Below, piece after piece: positions 6,571 through 12,656 of a DNA stretch of 21,730 nucleotides; within the stretch, counting starts at the first letter, position 1; each line of letters starts with the position of its first letter. Location of the stretch: IMG/VR virus record IMGVR_UViG_3300042888_000113, positions 1 through 21,730 of that record; one strand, given 5' to 3'. Made by a program: the position numbers and the translations under genes. The notes beneath the pieces were generated by a model. That model saw nothing but the letters and a program-made list of their open reading frames with translations. It had not been told where the DNA came from and ran no database searches. The stretch comes from a virus.

Positions 6571-7359
6571 ATGGTAGATACCATCGTAGTACAAACACCC
6601 GAAACTAGTATGGATGCTCCAGCCGATCACAATCAGAAAATGATTGATAAGGCAGATGGAATCAATTCACCGGATTCTGGCGATAATCTGCAACAACAAG
6701 CAGACCGACCAGCATGGCTGCCGGAAAAGTTTAAATCCCCTGAAGACATGGCAAAAGCATATGCCTCGTTGGAAAGCAAATTAGGTTCACAATCGAACCA
6801 ACCACAGGCTGCACCAGCAGCGGATCAAGCTACTACCCAACAAGCAGATGCTGCCTTGTCCCAACAGGGATTAGATATGAGCTCATTCACAAATGAGTTC
6901 GATACAACAGGCGAACTATCAGAAGCCTCCTATGCAAAATTAGCAAGTGCAGGATTTGATAAGAACATTGTAGATAACTACATTGAAGGACAACGGGCTC
7001 GTGCAAGTATGTACGAGGTATCCCTAAAGGATTCCGTTGGTGGTAATCAGGCTTATGGTGATATGGTGGAGTGGGCGAAAGCCACAATGACACCTGCAGA
7101 GATTGATGCATTCAATATGTCAGTCTCCTCAGCTAATCCTGAGGCAGCAAAGTTAGCTGTGGCTGGACTTAAGTCTCGCTATGAATCAGCTAATGGTCGT
7201 GAACCAAGATTACTACAGGGGAACTCCAGTGGTGGTCAGGGTGATGCATTCCAATCCCGAGCAGAGATGACTACTGCTATGAAGGATCCACGATACAAAG
7301 CTGATCCAGCGTATCGTCAAAGCGTAATTAACCGTTTATCAAGATCTAACGTCTTGTAA
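6571..7359 (+). CDS. Capsid scaffolding/assembly protein (T7 gp9-like)
   Basis: This 262-residue, acidic, Gln/Ala-rich protein lies between portal and major capsid, the position of T7 gp9 (307 residues). The RPAWLPEKFKSPEDMAKAYASLESKLG motif near residue 49 is the hallmark start of T7-like scaffolds. A long low-complexity Gln/Ala linker follows, then helical segments (ELSEASYAKLASAGFDKNIVDNYI) and a C-terminal basic SYRQSVINRLSRSNVL-type helix that would bind coat protein. Scaffold proteins form the core of the procapsid and leave before DNA packaging. AAGGAAG precedes the ATG. Its stop is followed at once by the structured non-coding leader of the capsid gene. Confidence 0.93.
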   Translation: MVDTIVVQTPETSMDAPADHNQKMIDKADGINSPDSGDNLQQQADRPAWLPEKFKSPEDMAKAYASLESKLGSQSNQPQAAPAADQATTQQADAALSQQGLDMSSFTNEFDTTGELSEASYAKLASAGFDKNIVDNYIEGQRARASMYEVSLKDSVGGNQAYGDMVEWAKATMTPAEIDAFNMSVSSANPEAAKLAVAGLKSRYESANGREPRLLQGNSSGGQGDAFQSRAEMTTAMKDPRYKADPAYRQSVINRLSRSNVL

Positions 7360-7365
7360 GCGGGA

Positions 7366-7389
7366 GCCTCTTGGGAAGCCCGAGAGTGC
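7366..7389 (+). other. RNA hairpin immediately after the scaffold stop
   Basis: CTCTTGGG (7368-7375) pairs with CCCGAGAG (7379-7386) with one G-U pair and loop AAG. A further G-C/C-G pair closes below a single bulged base (T7387). No T-run follows, so it is not an intrinsic terminator. It may be a processing site or mRNA 3'-end stabiliser; that is inference. Confidence 0.6.
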
Positions 7390-7398
7390 CTTTAGGTT

Positions 7399-7436
7399 TT
7401 ACCTGTACCTTTAGTTGATCACTAAAAAACAGGTAA
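7399..7436 (+). other. RNA hairpin with internal loop upstream of the tRNA-like element
   Basis: TTACCTGT (7399-7406) pairs with ACAGGTAA (7429-7436). Above an ACC/AA internal loop, TTTAGT (7410-7415) pairs with ACTAAA (7421-7426) around loop TGATC. The lower helix is 8 bp and the upper 6 bp, with no mismatches. It ends four bases before the tRNA-like acceptor strand. Confidence 0.65.
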
Positions 7437-7440
7437 CTAC

Positions 7441-7517
7441 ACTCAGGTCCTCTAAACGTAAGACCAGCCTTCCTCCCTTGGGCTGAAATGCGGGTTCAAT
7501 TCCTGCCCTGAGTTCCA
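7441..7517 (+). ncRNA. tRNA-like element with encoded CCA (degenerate tRNA fold)
   Basis: ACTCAGG (7441-7447) pairs perfectly with CCTGAGT (7507-7513), followed by T7514 as discriminator and CCA (7515-7517). The length of 77 nt is tRNA-sized. The T-arm is canonical: GCGGG (7490-7494), loop TTCAATT, CCTGC (7502-7506). CAGCC (7465-7469) pairs with GGCTG (7481-7485) in the anticodon-arm position, but the loop is 11 nt (TTCCTCCCTTG) rather than 7. The D-arm is only TCT/AGA (7451-7453/7461-7463) with loop AAACGTA, lacking the conserved GG. The base at 9 is C. A centred anticodon would be TCC (Gly) but lacks U33. It could be a decayed tRNA, a tRNA mimic used for RNase P processing, or a regulatory RNA. 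A normal decoding tRNA is unlikely. Confidence 0.6.
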
Positions 7518-7543
7518 CCACACTTCTACTCTTAGAGGTGGTG
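7516..7543 (+). other. RNA hairpin overlapping the CCA end of the tRNA-like element
   Basis: CACCAC (7516-7521) pairs with GTGGTG (7538-7543), continued by C7523-G7537 and TCTA (7525-7528)/TAGA (7533-7536) around loop CTCT, with single bulges at 7522 and 7524. It uses the last two bases of the CCA end, so it could compete with presentation of a free acceptor end. Confidence 0.55.
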
Positions 7544-7620
7544 CAAGTCTTATCCTGAATCACACCCTTTACCCGACTGCGGTTGGACAATTCTGAGGTT
7601 CAGTGTTTTGGAGAAATAAG

Positions 7621-7625
7621 AGGAG
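7621..7625 (+). promoter_or_regulatory. Orphan Shine-Dalgarno-like AGGAG in a small loop
   Basis: AGGAG forms the loop of TAAG (7617-7620)/CTTA (7626-7629) and is followed by TTTTTT at 7631-7636. There is no ATG, GTG or TTG within the next 15 bases; the capsid ATG is 43 bases further on. It could be a ribosome standby site or chance. Confidence 0.4.
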
Positions 7626-7668
7626 CTTAGTTTTTTCCTTTTTAACTCTATATGAAAGCCCACACAAA

Positions 7669-8637
7669 ATGGCAAACGCAACTCCGTCCCGCTTGGGACA
7701 AATTAATAGTGCTGGTGATGTTGATGCACTCTTCCTTAAAGTATTCGCTGGTGAAGTATTAACAGCCTTTGAAGAAACAAACGTAACTGCTGATAAGCAC
7801 ATGGTTCGCTCCATCAGCAATGGTAAGTCCGCCCAGTTCCCTATCACAGGTAAGATTGGTGCTGAGTACCATGTACCCGGTGCTGAAATCACCGGCGGTA
7901 AAGTACCAGCTAATGAGCGTGTAATCACTATTGATGACCTCTTGATTAGCAACGCATTCATCGCAAACATTGATGAAGCTAAGAACCACTACGATGTTCG
8001 CTCAATCTACTCGACTGAAATTGGTCGTGCATTGGCTTACACCTATGACAAACACATTCTTTCTCTCCTGATTCAGGCAGCCCGTGATGGCTCTCCTGTA
8101 ACTGGTGAAGACGGTGGTGGCAATATTGTTGCTGCTGAAGGTTTGACTGATGACACAGGTGAGGCATTGATTGCTGCACTCTTCCAAGCTGCACAGACTT
8201 TGGATGAGAAGCACATTCCTTCCGAAGATCGCTATGCATTCTTGAACCCTGCTGCCTACTACTTGTTGGCACAGAACACCAAGATCATGAACACATTGTG
8301 GAATGGTGTTGGTAAGTACTCTGAAGCCAACGTAATGAAGGTGGCTGGTATTAACATTGTTAAGACCACTCACGCTCCTTACGGCAAAGAAGTATTATCT
8401 ACTGACTTGCCTTTGGCAGGTACTGGTGGCAAATACGCTGTTGATGCAACCACAACCTTCGGTGTCGTAGCACACAAGATGGCTGTTGGTACAGTCAAGC
8501 TGTTAGATCTCTCAATGGAATCTGAGTACGACATTCGCCGTCAAGGTACATTGATGGTAGCTAAGTATGCAATGGGTCACGGTGTTCTCCGTCCTGCTGC
8601 TTCTGTTGAATTGTCAACTGCTGCTCCAGCAAAGTAA
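7669..8637 (+). CDS. Major capsid protein (T7 gp10-like, HK97 fold)
   Basis: This 322-residue coat protein begins MANATPSRLGQINSAGDVDALFLKVFAGEV, the standard start of T7-like major capsid proteins (T7 gp10A is 345 residues). Later blocks such as FPITGKIGAEYHVPG (N-arm/E-loop region), ERVITIDDLLISNAFI and the C-terminal YDIRRQGTLMVAKYAMGHGVLRPAA are typical. The ATG at 7669 is preferred over an in-frame GTG at 7603 because the family starts here and the extra 22 residues look non-coding. No strong Shine-Dalgarno sits directly before the ATG; only GAAAG (7654-7658) at 10 bases. A long structured leader lies upstream, and a strong terminator follows, as T7 Tphi follows gene 10. Confidence 0.96.
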   Translation: MANATPSRLGQINSAGDVDALFLKVFAGEVLTAFEETNVTADKHMVRSISNGKSAQFPITGKIGAEYHVPGAEITGGKVPANERVITIDDLLISNAFIANIDEAKNHYDVRSIYSTEIGRALAYTYDKHILSLLIQAARDGSPVTGEDGGGNIVAAEGLTDDTGEALIAALFQAAQTLDEKHIPSEDRYAFLNPAAYYLLAQNTKIMNTLWNGVGKYSEANVMKVAGINIVKTTHAPYGKEVLSTDLPLAGTGGKYAVDATTTFGVVAHKMAVGTVKLLDLSMESEYDIRRQGTLMVAKYAMGHGVLRPAASVELSTAAPAK

Positions 8638-8652
8638 TCTAGTTTTACCCTT

Positions 8653-8686
8653 AAGCCACTTCCCTAACCGGAGGTGGCTTTTTTTT
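8653..8686 (+). terminator. Strong intrinsic terminator after the capsid gene (Tphi position)
   Basis: AAGCCACTTCC (8653-8663) pairs with GGAGGTGGCTT (8670-8680): 11 bp with one G-U pair, loop CTAACC, followed by a T-run (8679-8686). It lies between the capsid and tail tube A genes, the same place as T7 Tphi. Confidence 0.92.
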
Positions 8687-8704
8687 ACATTTTTAGGAAG
8701 CCCA

Positions 8705-9277
8705 ATGCTAACCGTAACTAACGAACTTCAAGCAGTGAATATCATGCTAGGAACCATTGGCGAGTCCCCCATTAATTCCCTAGAGGAAACCTCAGGAGTT
8801 ATTGATGCTGTAACTGCCCGTCAAATCTTGAATGAGAATGCAGTAGCAGTATTAACGGAAGGTTGGCAATTCAATACTGAATATGATTGGTCATTCCTCC
8901 CTAATAAAGACAGTGAGATTACAGTCCCACCTACTATCATCCAAGCCGATGCAGTGGATCGGGATGTAGATGTTGCTGTCCGGGGTACACGCTTGTATGA
9001 CCTAAAGAACCATACATACAAATTTACAGCTCCAGTCAAACTGGATTGCTTAGTCCTCTTCGCTTTTGAAGAGCTCCCACAAGCAGCTAAGTACTACATC
9101 ACTATTCGTGCTGCTCGTGTGTTCCAGAATCGAGTAGTTGGATCAGAGCTCCTTCAGTCATTTACTGAGAAGGATGAGGTCCGAGCACGAATTGCACTCA
9201 TGCGCTACGACACCCGTAATGCTGACTACAACATGTTGAATGGTAGCTACACCGTTGCTCGCACACTACAGAGGTAA
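8705..9277 (+). CDS. Tail tubular protein A (T7 gp11-like, adaptor)
   Basis: This 190-residue protein would form the adaptor ring between portal and nozzle; T7 gp11 is 196 residues. The start ELQAVNIMLGTIGESPINSLEE is the recognisable T7 gp11-family opening. Also typical are VLTEGWQFNTEYDWSFLPN and the middle block DRDVDVAVRGTRLYDLKNHT. The ATG at 8705 has AGGAAG six bases upstream; the reading frame is open further upstream through the terminator into the capsid gene, but that part is not family-like and is not used. It is followed after two bases by the nozzle gene. Confidence 0.95.
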   Translation: MLTVTNELQAVNIMLGTIGESPINSLEETSGVIDAVTARQILNENAVAVLTEGWQFNTEYDWSFLPNKDSEITVPPTIIQADAVDRDVDVAVRGTRLYDLKNHTYKFTAPVKLDCLVLFAFEELPQAAKYYITIRAARVFQNRVVGSELLQSFTEKDEVRARIALMRYDTRNADYNMLNGSYTVARTLQR

Positions 9278-9279
9278 CC

Positions 9280-11688
9280 ATGGGATTAATATCTTCTGCA
9301 TTACCTAGTTTTATTAATGGTGTTTCTCAACAACCATATTCCCTCCGGTTGAATACCCAAGGGGAAATCCAAGAGAATGGAATCTCCACAGTATCTCAGG
9401 GGCTCAAGAAGAGACCCCCAAGTGTGTTCCGAAATAAGATTTCAACCACACCCATAGATGATGTTTATATCCACACGATTAATCGTGATGAGACAGAGCG
9501 ATATGTAATATTCCTTGCCAACGGAATCCTTAAGGTCTTTAGTATTGATGGTGTAGAGATGACAGTGAATGTTGATTCTGCAGCAGCAGCATACCTAGTA
9601 ACCCCCAAGGGTGAAGCAGAAAGCTTCTCCGCTGTAACCGTGGCTGACTACACATGGATTGTAAATAAGACTGTCACTGTTCTTGAGAGTGCCACACCCA
9701 CACAACCATCACCACATCCATATGAGGCTCTAATTAACGTCAAGTCCGGTAACTATGGTAAGACTTACGAGATCAAGATTGATGGTGCTGTCTCAGCTTC
9801 TTTCACCGTACCTAACGGAGATAACGCTGATCAAGCCCCACAGGTTGCAACGGACTTTATTGCTGCAAAATTAAAAGAGGGTTTAGATGCTAATGGCATC
9901 CCCAATATTACCCACGGTAATTCCATCTACATCTACAAAGATGATGCTGACTTTGACATTGAAGTAAACGATGGTTTTGGTAACAATGCCATGGTTGCTA
10001 TTAAAGAGCGTACACAGAAGTTTGCTGACTTACCTACTAACCCTAAGGTTGATGGTGTGATTATTGAGATCAATGGTGAGGCTTCCTCAACCTTTGATAA
10101 CTACTATGTTCGATTTACTTGTGATGAGGCTGGCTCTTCTGGTGTTTGGAAAGAGTGTGCTAAGCAGGGTATTAGTGGTGGTGTAAACCCAGCTACAATG
10201 CCCCACACATTAATCCGTCAGGCTGATGGCACATTTACATTTAAAGCTGCAGATTGGAAACCCCGCAAAGTGGGTGATGATAATTCCAATATGCAACCAT
10301 CCTTCGTTACCCGTAAGATCAACGAGATGTTCTTCTATCAGAACCGGCTAGGCATTCTCTCAGATGAGAACGTCATCATGTCGGAGTCTGGAACCTACTT
10401 CAACTGGTATCGGACAACCGTTACTGCCCTAGTAGACTCAGATGTAATCGATGTGACCGCAGCGCATACCAAGGTATCCATCCTGAACTATGCCGTTCCG
10501 TATAACAGATCGCTGCTATTGTTCTCAGAACAAACCCAGTTCATTGTTCCTTCGGATACTGTTCTTTCTCCCACAACAATGACCCTGCAGGTGTCCACTG
10601 AGTATCCCTGTGATACCAAGGTGAAGCCCATATCCGCTGGTCGTAACTGTTACTTTGCTATCACCAAGGGTAACTTCACGGCACTGCGTGAGTACTACAC
10701 AGATAACAACGGTGGTGGTGATGATGCTATGGAGATCACAGCTCACGTCCCCCGGTATATCCCTGCTGGTACTTATAAACTATCGGGAAGCCCTAACGAG
10801 GATACCTTTGCTCTCTTAACAAAAAAGGATCAAAACAGCGTATACATGTACAAGTACTTCTTTACCTCCTCTAACGAGAAGGCACAGAGTTCTTGGAGTC
10901 GCTGGACGTTTGGTCCTAACGATAAGATCTTGAATGTGGACTTCATTCAGTCTGTTATGTATTTAATTATTAGCAGACCTGAGGGTGTCTTCTTTGAGAG
11001 TATTGACTTATCTCTTGGATACATTGGAACCAAAGAGCCATATGCCATTCTGTTGGATAAGAAGATTCACATAATCCCATCTCCTGTAAAGGAAGCAAGG
11101 GTTATGAAGTTTGTTAAAAGAGGATTCTTTAGTGGCAGCGGGGTCACCCAGATCCCATTGGCTAGTATTCCTTATTCACCTACCGATGGTGATTACTACA
11201 TTGTCACCCTTAATGATCAACGCATTCGTGCTGGTGAGTTTATTAAAGGTACTGTAGTGGGGGATAACATTGAGTTCCAAGGAGACTTCACAGATTGTGA
11301 ATTAGCTTTTGGTAAGGGATATACCTTTAAATATGGTATCAGCCCAATTACCTATAAGACTCAAGCTGCCGGTGCTCAGAAGTCTGATACCGAAGGAAGA
11401 TTACAAGTTCGTAAGCTTTCATTTAACTATGCTGAAGCTGGTTACTTCCGAGTGGAAGTACAACCAACAGGCAGACAAACAAACACTTACATTTATTCGG
11501 GACGAATCGTTGGACAACCTTCAGCAACAGTTGGAGCCTACTCGATTCAAACGGGGAGATTTACTGTCCCCATTCTTTCTCGCAATACCGAAGTACGAAT
11601 AGATGTAATTAACGATAGTCCAGTGCCTAGTGCTCTCATTAGTGCGGACTGGGAAGGGTTATATGCTAAAAGGAGTCAGGGAGTCTAG
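9280..11688 (+). CDS. Tail tubular protein B (T7 gp12-like, nozzle)
   Basis: At 802 residues this matches T7 gp12 (794), the hexameric nozzle that closes the short tail and carries the fibres. The opening LPSFINGVSQQPYSLRLNTQGE...NGISTVSQGLKKRPP is the family hallmark. Further typical blocks are FVTRKINEMFFYQNRLGILSDENVIMSESGTYFNWY and SLLLFSEQTQFIV. GAGG lies five bases before the ATG, and the gene starts two bases after gp11. The last 26 bases overlap the gp13-like gene, whose ribosome binding site lies within this coding sequence. Confidence 0.97.
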   Translation: MGLISSALPSFINGVSQQPYSLRLNTQGEIQENGISTVSQGLKKRPPSVFRNKISTTPIDDVYIHTINRDETERYVIFLANGILKVFSIDGVEMTVNVDSAAAAYLVTPKGEAESFSAVTVADYTWIVNKTVTVLESATPTQPSPHPYEALINVKSGNYGKTYEIKIDGAVSASFTVPNGDNADQAPQVATDFIAAKLKEGLDANGIPNITHGNSIYIYKDDADFDIEVNDGFGNNAMVAIKERTQKFADLPTNPKVDGVIIEINGEASSTFDNYYVRFTCDEAGSSGVWKECAKQGISGGVNPATMPHTLIRQADGTFTFKAADWKPRKVGDDNSNMQPSFVTRKINEMFFYQNRLGILSDENVIMSESGTYFNWYRTTVTALVDSDVIDVTAAHTKVSILNYAVPYNRSLLLFSEQTQFIVPSDTVLSPTTMTLQVSTEYPCDTKVKPISAGRNCYFAITKGNFTALREYYTDNNGGGDDAMEITAHVPRYIPAGTYKLSGSPNEDTFALLTKKDQNSVYMYKYFFTSSNEKAQSSWSRWTFGPNDKILNVDFIQSVMYLIISRPEGVFFESIDLSLGYIGTKEPYAILLDKKIHIIPSPVKEARVMKFVKRGFFSGSGVTQIPLASIPYSPTDGDYYIVTLNDQRIRAGEFIKGTVVGDNIEFQGDFTDCELAFGKGYTFKYGISPITYKTQAAGAQKSDTEGRLQVRKLSFNYAEAGYFRVEVQPTGRQTNTYIYSGRIVGQPSATVGAYSIQTGRFTVPILSRNTEVRIDVINDSPVPSALISADWEGLYAKRSQGV
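11651..11656 (+). promoter_or_regulatory. Ribosome binding site GGGAAG deciding the start at 11663
   Basis: GGGAAGGG begins at 11651 and ends five bases before ATG 11663. The alternative in-frame GTG at 11630 has no comparable element. Confidence 0.6.
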
Positions 11689-12148
11689 ACTCTCATTTAG
11701 ACCTGCAACCTACGATGATTGTTTAGATTTAGCCCCCAGACTTCGTTCTGTAGATCAGGAAGAAGTTTGGGTTGCTAATGAGTGGTTACCTGAGGAAGCC
11801 CTAGTTGAAAGCTGGGGCAACACTAAGTTTCCATGGGCAGGAATAGTAGATGGTCAGGTTCAATTTATATTCGGGATAGGAAAAACACAGAGACCCGCAG
11901 AGGGCATTCCGTGGCTACTTGGTTCAGATGTAATCAAGGAGATATCTACAGAATTTGCAGTAAAGAGTAGACCTGTATGGGACGAAGTCTCAGAGGGATA
12001 TACCTACTTTCATAACTGTGTGTGGTCTAAGAACACAGTACACATTCGCTGGTTGAAGCACCTCGGTTTCGAGTTTGCTAGAGACCCCCACCCCCTCGGT
12101 ACAAACCGAGAACTCTTTTATTACTTTACCAAATATCAAGGAACATAA
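11663..12148 (+). CDS. T7 gp13-like protein (DUF2833 type, GNAT-like)
   Basis: This 161-residue protein corresponds by position and C-terminal motif to T7 gp13 (138 residues), which is needed for normal virion assembly. The diagnostic block is NCVWSKNTVHIRWLKHLGFEF, closely like T7's NYVWVGNTSHIRFLKTIGAVF. The N-terminal SFRPATYDDCLDLAPRLRSVDQEEVW is the DUF2833 opening. The overall shape recalls GNAT acetyltransferases, but no acetyl-CoA loop can be confirmed. The start at 11663 is chosen for its ribosome binding site (GGGAAGGG) and overlaps the gp12 end by 26 bases. It is longer than T7 gp13 at the N-terminus. Confidence 0.88.
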   Translation: MLKGVRESRLSFRPATYDDCLDLAPRLRSVDQEEVWVANEWLPEEALVESWGNTKFPWAGIVDGQVQFIFGIGKTQRPAEGIPWLLGSDVIKEISTEFAVKSRPVWDEVSEGYTYFHNCVWSKNTVHIRWLKHLGFEFARDPHPLGTNRELFYYFTKYQGT

Positions 12149-12150
12149 CT

Positions 12151-12648
12151 ATGTGCTCAACAGGCGCAATGATTGGTATGTCTATAGCATCAACGATGGG
12201 TGGGCTCTACTCACAGAACCAACAAGCTGATGCTCAAGCTGATGCCAATAAAAGACAGTATGACCAAACAATGGCTACTTACCGAGCCAATAACGAACAG
12301 GTAAATTTACAAGGTCAGCAGACTCGTGAACAAGCAATTCAACAAAAGAACAATAACAACATTGAGGCTGCTAAAGCACAAGGTAAAGCCACTAATGCTG
12401 CTGGAGCTACTGGTGCTGATGGCAATTCTGTTACTGCTTTACTTGGCGATCTCTCTGGTCAACAAGCTCGATACAACGACTCAGTCGATACTAACTATGA
12501 GTCGAGTATTGCTTCCCTAGAGAACCAAAGACAGAACGTCCATGCACAAGCTGCAAGTTCCATTAACGGATTACAAACACCCCAGATGCCAGACTACATG
12601 ACTGCCGGTCTACGCATTGCTGATGCTGGTTACAAATATTATTCATAA
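12151..12648 (+). CDS. Internal virion/ejection protein (T7 gp14-like)
   Basis: This 165-residue protein is in the place of T7 gp14 (196 residues), an ejection protein that inserts in the host outer membrane when DNA is injected. It shares the Met-Cys start (MCSTGAM; T7 MCWMAAI), a short hydrophobic N-terminal segment (AMIGMSIASTMGG), then long Gln/Ala/Asn-rich helical stretches (QQADAQADANKRQYDQTM). AAGGAA precedes the ATG and the gene begins two bases after the gp13-like stop. Sequence conservation in this family is low, so the call rests mainly on synteny, composition and the N-terminus. Confidence 0.9.
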   Translation: MCSTGAMIGMSIASTMGGLYSQNQQADAQADANKRQYDQTMATYRANNEQVNLQGQQTREQAIQQKNNNNIEAAKAQGKATNAAGATGADGNSVTALLGDLSGQQARYNDSVDTNYESSIASLENQRQNVHAQAASSINGLQTPQMPDYMTAGLRIADAGYKYYS

Positions 12649-12656
12649 GGAAAGCT

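Larger units (their letters stand above)
7360..7668 (+). other. Structured non-coding leader between scaffold and major capsid genes (309 bases)
   Basis: No protein-coding gene can be supported here. The interval holds, in order: a hairpin (7366-7389), a two-part hairpin (7399-7436), a tRNA-like fold with encoded CCA (7441-7517), a hairpin starting in the CCA (7516-7543), an unstructured-looking stretch (7544-7610), an AGGAG in a small loop (7621-7625), and a U-rich tract (7631-7643) before the capsid ATG. In T7 the equivalent interval holds promoter phi10, but I see no recognisable phage or sigma-70 promoter. Confidence 0.7.

Noticed and set aside
7441-7517. Ordinary decoding tRNA or tmRNA
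   Set aside because: The anticodon loop is 11 nt without U33, the D-loop lacks GG, and there is no room for a tmRNA tag frame or pseudoknots; kept as a tRNA-like element only.
7626-7654. Sigma-70 promoter with TATATG at 7649-7654
   Set aside because: No acceptable -35 box 16-18 bases upstream; the T-rich context makes a chance match likely.
7603-7668. Upstream GTG start extending the capsid protein by 22 residues
   Set aside because: Family homologues start at MANATP; the extension is not capsid-like and has no suitable ribosome binding site.
8567-8704. Open frame linking the capsid end through the terminator into tail tube A, suggesting a capsid frameshift product
   Set aside because: The extension is Leu-rich non-family sequence running across a strong hairpin; tail tube A has its own ATG and AGGAAG. 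No clear slippery site was seen.
11630-11662. GTG at 11630 as start of the gp13-like gene
   Set aside because: No Shine-Dalgarno; ATG 11663 has GGGAAGGG directly upstream and keeps the whole conserved domain.
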